A stretch of 11,599 nt of DNA, from contig CAMPBZ010000021.1 in NCBI GenBank assembly GCA_946641795.1, forward strand, positions 1 to 11,599, in the 5' to 3' direction. Every line of letters starts with the position of its first letter. Position 1 is the first letter of the stretch. Positions 7,147 through 11,599 of the stretch are shown here, piece after piece. This DNA is from an uncultured Clostridia bacterium. GTDB lineage: Bacteria > Bacillota > Clostridia > Oscillospirales > CAG-272. The position numbers and the translations under genes are program-made. The notes under the pieces were generated by a model that saw only the letters and a program-made list of their open reading frames with translations, was not told the origin of the DNA and did not search any database.

Positions 7147-8034
7147 ATGTCGTTTGCCGATGCGGTGCGCGCCGATCTTTTGCAGGTGCCCGTGAAAAAA
7201 AATTGTTGCCGCCGGTGCTTGATTTGTGGGCTTTTTCTTGCCGCTTTTCCGGAGCCGGGCGGAAAGGGCGGGCTGGTCACGCGCTTCCGCGATGCCGCCA
7301 CCGCCGATTTTGCCGCCGAGCAGTTGCGCATTCAGTTCTCCAAGGAGCCTGCGCGCCGGCGCGTAGGGCTTTGCGGCAAATATTATGAGGAAGTTTTGTT
7401 CGCTTCCCCCGCCTTCCGGCGCCTTTCGGAGCATTTGCAAGCGCCCGAGGTGACCGACCTTGCCGAAGTTTTCGGCGGCCGGTGCGAGGAATGCAACGCG
7501 GCGTTTTTGCGCGGGCTGTTCCTCTCGGCGGGAACTATGAACGATCTGCAAAAGGCCATCCATATGGAATTTCTCGTCCCGTCTGCCTGTCAAACCGTCG
7601 TTGCGGCGTTTTTCGTCTCGATCGGATACCCTGCCGGGCGTGTGGCGCGCCGCGGTCGCGTCGGCTTTTATTTCAAAAAAGCGACTTCGGTGGAAGACCT
7701 GCTGACCTTGATGGGCGCCCAGCACCAGACCTTTGAAATGATGAACACGCGCATTCTGCACGACATTCGCAGTTACGAAAACCGGATGACCAACTGTGAA
7801 ACGCGCAACCTGGAACGCACCGTTTCAGCCTCGGCGCGGCAGGTCGCGGCCATTACGCGCCTGCAAGAAACCGGAAAATTGGGAAACCTTTCGGAAGAAC
7901 TGCGCGAAACCGCGCGGCTGCGGCTGGAAAATCCCGATTCCTCGCTGGACGAGCTTGCCCTCTTGCACAATCCGCCCATCACCAAATCGGGGCTGAACCA
8001 CCGCCTGCGCCGGATCATCGACGCGGCGGAATAA
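7147..8034 (+). CDS. whiA: Sporulation/cell-division regulator WhiA
   Basis: It is a DNA-binding protein of Gram-positive bacteria, with a degenerate LAGLIDADG homing-endonuclease fold joined to a C-terminal helix-turn-helix. It controls sporulation septation genes in Streptomyces and affects division and chromosome segregation in Bacillus. The 295-residue protein has the characteristic NCC near residue 20, FLRGLFLSAGTMND (120-133), the VNCET-type segment TNCETRNL (215-222), and the helix-turn-helix region SSLDELALL...ITKSGLNHRLRRI (265-290). It is slightly shorter than most family members (about 305-325). Extra cysteines are present: C20, C21, C24, C27, C76, C113 and C116. The ATG at 7147 has a strong AAGGAGGG 8 nt upstream. 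The frame stays open far upstream through murB, but that is a murB shadow, not a fusion. The usual partners rapZ and yvcK are absent between murB and whiA. Confidence 0.95.
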   Translation: MSFADAVRADLLQVPVKKNCCRRCLICGLFLAAFPEPGGKGGLVTRFRDAATADFAAEQLRIQFSKEPARRRVGLCGKYYEEVLFASPAFRRLSEHLQAPEVTDLAEVFGGRCEECNAAFLRGLFLSAGTMNDLQKAIHMEFLVPSACQTVVAAFFVSIGYPAGRVARRGRVGFYFKKATSVEDLLTLMGAQHQTFEMMNTRILHDIRSYENRMTNCETRNLERTVSASARQVAAITRLQETGKLGNLSEELRETARLRLENPDSSLDELALLHNPPITKSGLNHRLRRIIDAAE

Positions 8035-8064
8035 AAAATACAAAAAACGAAAGGAGCGCGACCG

Positions 8065-11000
8065 ATGGGATTTGTCCATCTGCATTTGCACAGTGAATAT
8101 AGTCTGCTGGACGGCGCCTGCCGCATTTCGGAGATCCCGAAGCGCGTCAAGGAAGCCGGACAAACCGCCGTTGCCATTACCGACCACGGCGCAATGTACG
8201 GTGCCGTTGCTTTTTGGCAGGCCTGCCGTGCCGCGGGGGTCAAGCCCATCATCGGGTGCGAGGTCTATGTTGCAACCGGGTCGCGCTTTTCCAAAACCAA
8301 CACCGGCGAGGGGTATGCCGACCACCTGGTGCTCCTTTGCGAAAACCAGACCGGCTACCGCAACCTTTGCGAAATGGTGTCGCTCTCCTTTACCGAGGGC
8401 TTTTACAACAAGCCGCGCGTGGACGAAGAACTGCTCCGCAAGCATTCCGAAGGGCTGATCGCGCTTTCGGCCTGCCTGGGCGGCAGAATTCCCAAACTGC
8501 TTGCCAAAGGCGACTTTGCCGAGGCCGAAAAAACGGCTGTTCGTTATGCCGAGCTGTTTGGAAAAGATCATTTTTATATTGAACTGCAAAATCACAATCT
8601 GCCCGAGCAAAAGCAGATGGTGCCAATGCTGGCCGAACTTGCCAAAAAGTGCGGCCTGCCGCTGGTGGCTACCAACGATTGCCACTACCTGCGCCGGCGC
8701 GATGCCGACACCCAGGCGGTACTGATGTGCATTCAAACCAACACCACGGTAGATGCCGGCCGCCCCGACGCCTTTGCCACCGACGAGTTTTACCTGAAAA
8801 CCGAGGAGGAGATGGCGGCGGTGCTGGGCGCTTATCCCGAGGCGCTGGAAAACACCGTAGGGATTGCCGACCGTTGCGAGGTGGAGTTTGATTTTAACAC
8901 CACCTATCTGCCAAAATTCCCGCTCCCCGCGGCAATGAGCGCCGAGGCCTATCTGCGCGACCTTGCCCTGCGCGGTTTTGACGGGCGGGTGGCAAGCGGC
9001 AGGATCACGTTCGATCTGCATTCCGAAAAGGAATACCGCGAGCGGCTGGATTACGAGCTTTCGGTCATCAACCAAATGGGCTATGCCGATTATTTTCTCA
9101 TTGTGCAGGACTATGTTTCCTTTGCGCGCTCCAAGGATATTCCGGTGGGGCCGGGGCGCGGTTCGGGCGCGGGGAGCCTGGTTGCTTTTTCGCTGGGCAT
9201 TACCGATGTGGATCCGCTCCGGTATGACCTTCTGTTCGAGCGGTTTCTCAACCCCGAGCGCGTCAGTATGCCGGATATTGATATGGACTTTTGCTACAAC
9301 CGCCGCGACGAAGTCATCGATTACGTTGCCGAGCGGTACGGGAAGGATCACGTCTCGCAAATCGTCACCTTCGGAACGCTTGCGGCGCGCGCCGCCATCC
9401 GCGATGTGGGCCGCGCCCTGGGAATGGCCTACGCCGACGTGGACGTGGTTGCCAAAGCGGTGCCGCAGGAATTGAACATTACCATTGCCGACGCCCTGAA
9501 AAGGAAAGATTTGCAGGAGCTTTACCAAAATTCGCAGGCGGTTCGCCGCCTGGTGGATACGGCAATGGCGCTGGAAGGAATGCCGCGCAACATTTCCATT
9601 CACGCCGCCGGCGTGGTCATTACCGATCAGCCCGTGGCGCATTACGTGCCCCTTGCCGTCAGCAACGGCACGGTCGTCACCCAGTTCGATATGGATACCA
9701 TTGCCCACCTGGGGCTGTTGAAATTCGATTTTCTTGCGCTCCGCTACCTGACCATTCTGCACGATGCCGAGCGAATGATCCGCGAGAGCGTACCGGACTT
9801 TGATTTGGAAACCCTGCCGATGGACGATGCCGACACCTACCGGCTGATCTCCTCCGGCAAAACCGGCGGGGTGTTCCAGCTGGAATCGGCCGGAATGCAG
9901 AAAATGTTGACCTCTCTTTGCCCCGAAAAGTTTGAGGATATTATTGCCGCCATTGCGCTGTACCGTCCGGGGCCGATGGAGTTTATTCCGCAATTCATTG
10001 AGGGAAGGCACCACCCCGAAAAGGTGCACTATGCCGTTCGCGAACTGGAACCCATCCTCTCCTCCACTTACGGCGTTATCGTTTACCAGGAGCAGGTGAT
10101 GAGCGTTTTCCGCGAGCTGGCGGGCTACACCTTCGGCCACGCCGACGTGGTGCGCCGCGCAATGTCCAAGAAAAAAGCAAGCGTTCTGCTTGCCGAGCGG
10201 GAGACCTTTGTTGCCGGGGCGAAAGAGCGGGGGATCGATCCTGCCGCGGCGGAAAAACTTTTTGGCGATATGGAAAGCTTTGCAAACTACGCCTTTAACA
10301 AATCCCACGCCGCCGCCTACGCCGTTATTTCCTACCGCACCGCCTACCTCAAACAGCATTTTCCGCGCGAGTATCTGTGCGCGCTGATGACGAGCGTTCT
10401 GGGCAGTCAGTCAAAAATTGCCGAGTATATTTCCGAGTGCTCGGCGCGCGGCATTCGCGTTCTGCCGCCCGACATCAACGAGAGCCGCGCCGATTTTTCG
10501 GTGGACAGGGAAAACATCCGCTTCGGTCTGCTGGCCATTAAAAATGTGGGCGAGCAGTTCCTCAACCATATTTTTGCCGAGCGCCAGAATGGCAAATTCG
10601 CCTCGTTTGAGGATTTTGTCAACCGGATGCCCACGGGTGACCTCAACCGCCGTATGGTGGAGTCGCTCATCAAGGCGGGAACCTTTGACCGCCTGGGCGT
10701 TTACCGCAGTCGGCTTTTGGCGGTTTACGAGACGCTTTTGGATCAGGCGGCCGAAAAAGGGAAGAACAACCTTTCCGGCCAGCTTGATATGTTTTCAATG
10801 CCCGGCGGCGCCGGGGAAGCGCCCGCGTTTTCCTACCCGCCCCTGCCCGACCTGACCGTTCGGGAAAAGCTGATGATGGAGCGCGAGGTTGCCGGAATGT
10901 TCTTTTCCGGCTCGCTGATGGAGAGCTTTTCGCGCCATTTGGCCGTCTTTTCGCCCGACCCCATTTCCAAATTCGTTTCGGGCGAAAACCAACTGCCCGA

Positions 11001-11562
11001 CCGTTCGCGCATCCGCATTGCCGGTATCATTACGGCAATTTCGGTCAAGAGCGCCCGGAACGGCGAGCGGATGGCCTTCTTTACCGTGGAGGATCAGTAT
11101 GCCGAAATGGAGTGCGTGGCCTTCGCTTCGGTCTTTGCCGCCATTTCGCCGCTCTTGCAAAAGGATCGCGCCGTGTTCGTTTCCGGTGCGCTTTCGGTGC
11201 GGGAGGAGGAAGCTCCCAAACTGCTGGTCGCCTCAATGGAAGAACTGATCGAAAACGCCAAATTCCAGGAGCCGCCGGCCGCTTCGCAGGCACCTGTTGT
11301 TGAAAAAACCGTGCCGCAACCCCAAAAAGCCGCGCCGCCACAGCGCCCCAAGCGCCTGTTTTTGCGCGTGCCGGATCAGGAATGCGAGCAGTACCGCAAA
11401 GCCGAAAACCTGACCCAAATTTTTGAGGGCGGGTTCCCGGTCGTCTTTTACGACAGCTCGACCAAGCAGTACGATTTTGAACATCCGGGCATTGCTTTGA
11501 GCGATTACCTGCTTGCCCAGTTCCGCGATCTTCTCGGCGCGGAAAACGTGATCTTAAAATAA
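8065..11562 (+). CDS. dnaE: DNA polymerase III alpha subunit (DnaE1 type)
   Basis: It is a C-family replicative DNA polymerase. The 1165-residue protein runs in order: PHP domain (about 1-275), with all nine expected metal-ligand positions present (H7, H9, D16, H41, E66, H87, C137, D205, H207); palm, with GPGRGSGAGS (362-371) and catalytic D404 and D406 in PDIDMDF; the third aspartate D555 in KFDFLAL; fingers (ALYRPGPMEF, 631-640); the helix-hairpin-helix/beta-binding region (about 800-900); a clamp-binding QLDMF (906-910); an OB fold (about 980-1065); a Pro/Ala/Gln-rich linker (about 1068-1096); and a small C-terminal domain. Length and the OB-after-polymerase order fit DnaE rather than PolC. 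The ATG at 8065 has AAGGAG 8 nt upstream. It is 30 nt after whiA, is the last gene of the block, and is followed by a terminator. Clostridia usually also carry PolC, which would be elsewhere. Confidence 0.97.
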   Translation: MGFVHLHLHSEYSLLDGACRISEIPKRVKEAGQTAVAITDHGAMYGAVAFWQACRAAGVKPIIGCEVYVATGSRFSKTNTGEGYADHLVLLCENQTGYRNLCEMVSLSFTEGFYNKPRVDEELLRKHSEGLIALSACLGGRIPKLLAKGDFAEAEKTAVRYAELFGKDHFYIELQNHNLPEQKQMVPMLAELAKKCGLPLVATNDCHYLRRRDADTQAVLMCIQTNTTVDAGRPDAFATDEFYLKTEEEMAAVLGAYPEALENTVGIADRCEVEFDFNTTYLPKFPLPAAMSAEAYLRDLALRGFDGRVASGRITFDLHSEKEYRERLDYELSVINQMGYADYFLIVQDYVSFARSKDIPVGPGRGSGAGSLVAFSLGITDVDPLRYDLLFERFLNPERVSMPDIDMDFCYNRRDEVIDYVAERYGKDHVSQIVTFGTLAARAAIRDVGRALGMAYADVDVVAKAVPQELNITIADALKRKDLQELYQNSQAVRRLVDTAMALEGMPRNISIHAAGVVITDQPVAHYVPLAVSNGTVVTQFDMDTIAHLGLLKFDFLALRYLTILHDAERMIRESVPDFDLETLPMDDADTYRLISSGKTGGVFQLESAGMQKMLTSLCPEKFEDIIAAIALYRPGPMEFIPQFIEGRHHPEKVHYAVRELEPILSSTYGVIVYQEQVMSVFRELAGYTFGHADVVRRAMSKKKASVLLAERETFVAGAKERGIDPAAAEKLFGDMESFANYAFNKSHAAAYAVISYRTAYLKQHFPREYLCALMTSVLGSQSKIAEYISECSARGIRVLPPDINESRADFSVDRENIRFGLLAIKNVGEQFLNHIFAERQNGKFASFEDFVNRMPTGDLNRRMVESLIKAGTFDRLGVYRSRLLAVYETLLDQAAEKGKNNLSGQLDMFSMPGGAGEAPAFSYPPLPDLTVREKLMMEREVAGMFFSGSLMESFSRHLAVFSPDPISKFVSGENQLPDRSRIRIAGIITAISVKSARNGERMAFFTVEDQYAEMECVAFASVFAAISPLLQKDRAVFVSGALSVREEEAPKLLVASMEELIENAKFQEPPAASQAPVVEKTVPQPQKAAPPQRPKRLFLRVPDQECEQYRKAENLTQIFEGGFPVVFYDSSTKQYDFEHPGIALSDYLLAQFRDLLGAENVILK

Positions 11563-11599
11563 ATAAAAAAGCGCCCTGTTCCGCTTTGCGCGGAGCAGG
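11563..11599 (+). terminator. Intrinsic terminator after dnaE, truncated by the window edge
   Basis: Eleven bases after the dnaE stop region an A-rich tract runs into a hairpin: CCTGTTCCGC (11575-11584) pairs with GCGGAGCAGG (11590-11599) through one G-U pair around a TTTGC loop. The left side continues outward as GCGC preceded by AAAAAA, so a matching GCGC and T-tract are expected just past the edge. If present, that would make a bidirectional terminator. Confidence 0.75.

Noticed and set aside
6052..8034. A 660-codon plus-strand frame that ends as WhiA, looking like an N-terminal fusion
   Set aside because: The first part is murB read in another frame and is Arg-rich nonsense. WhiA has its own strong ribosome binding site and ATG at 7147.
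7825..10359. An 844-codon open frame on the minus strand
   Set aside because: It is antisense to whiA and dnaE, with no ribosome binding site or domain seen; a codon-bias shadow.
1..11599. Frequent TTGCCGA/TCGGCAA words suggesting a dispersed signal
   Set aside because: They fall mostly in Ala-Asp/Glu and Ala-Glu codon contexts (GCC GAx), on the coding strand of each gene, so codon preference explains them without a signal role.

Overview
The window looks like ordinary chromosomal housekeeping DNA from a fairly GC-rich member of the Firmicutes, probably class Clostridia (an Oscillospiraceae-like gut or anaerobic lineage is my best guess). The reasons are a WhiA homologue, which is restricted to Gram-positive lineages; strong AAGGAGG-type ribosome binding sites; near-consensus sigma-A promoters; and a topoisomerase subunit A with the sequence signatures of the divergent clostridial ParC-like group. 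No transposase, integrase, phage gene, CRISPR array, tRNA or rRNA was seen.

Layout: eight genes in two divergent blocks separated by one intergenic region of about 180 bp (5984-6166). The leftward (minus) block, read from the promoter, is coaE (dephospho-CoA kinase), an M18 aminopeptidase, prfA (release factor 1), sua5/ywlC (threonylcarbamoyl-AMP synthase for tRNA t6A) and a ParC/GyrA-like topoisomerase subunit A that runs off the left edge. The gaps are short (40, 7, 21 and 36 nt), which fits a single transcript. The rightward (plus) block is murB (peptidoglycan precursor reductase), whiA (DNA-binding regulator) and dnaE (DNA polymerase III alpha), with gaps of 65 and 30 nt. It ends in an intrinsic terminator cut by the right edge.

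Functionally, the left block joins CoA synthesis, translation fidelity and termination (prfA, sua5) and chromosome decatenation. The right block joins wall precursor synthesis, a division/sporulation-type regulator and replication. Each block has its own TTGCAA/TATAAT promoter in the shared intergenic region, and the two -35 boxes are only 54 bp apart.

I found no convincing undescribed system. The points worth a second look are residue-level and gene-order ones: a Gln in the stop-codon-reading motif of RF1, an apparently complete PHP metal site in DnaE (possible proofreading), Ala at the quinolone-contact position of the topoisomerase, cysteine enrichment in WhiA, and the absence of the usual neighbours (rapZ/yvcK before whiA, prmC after prfA). 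Three very long antisense or out-of-frame open frames are composition artefacts.
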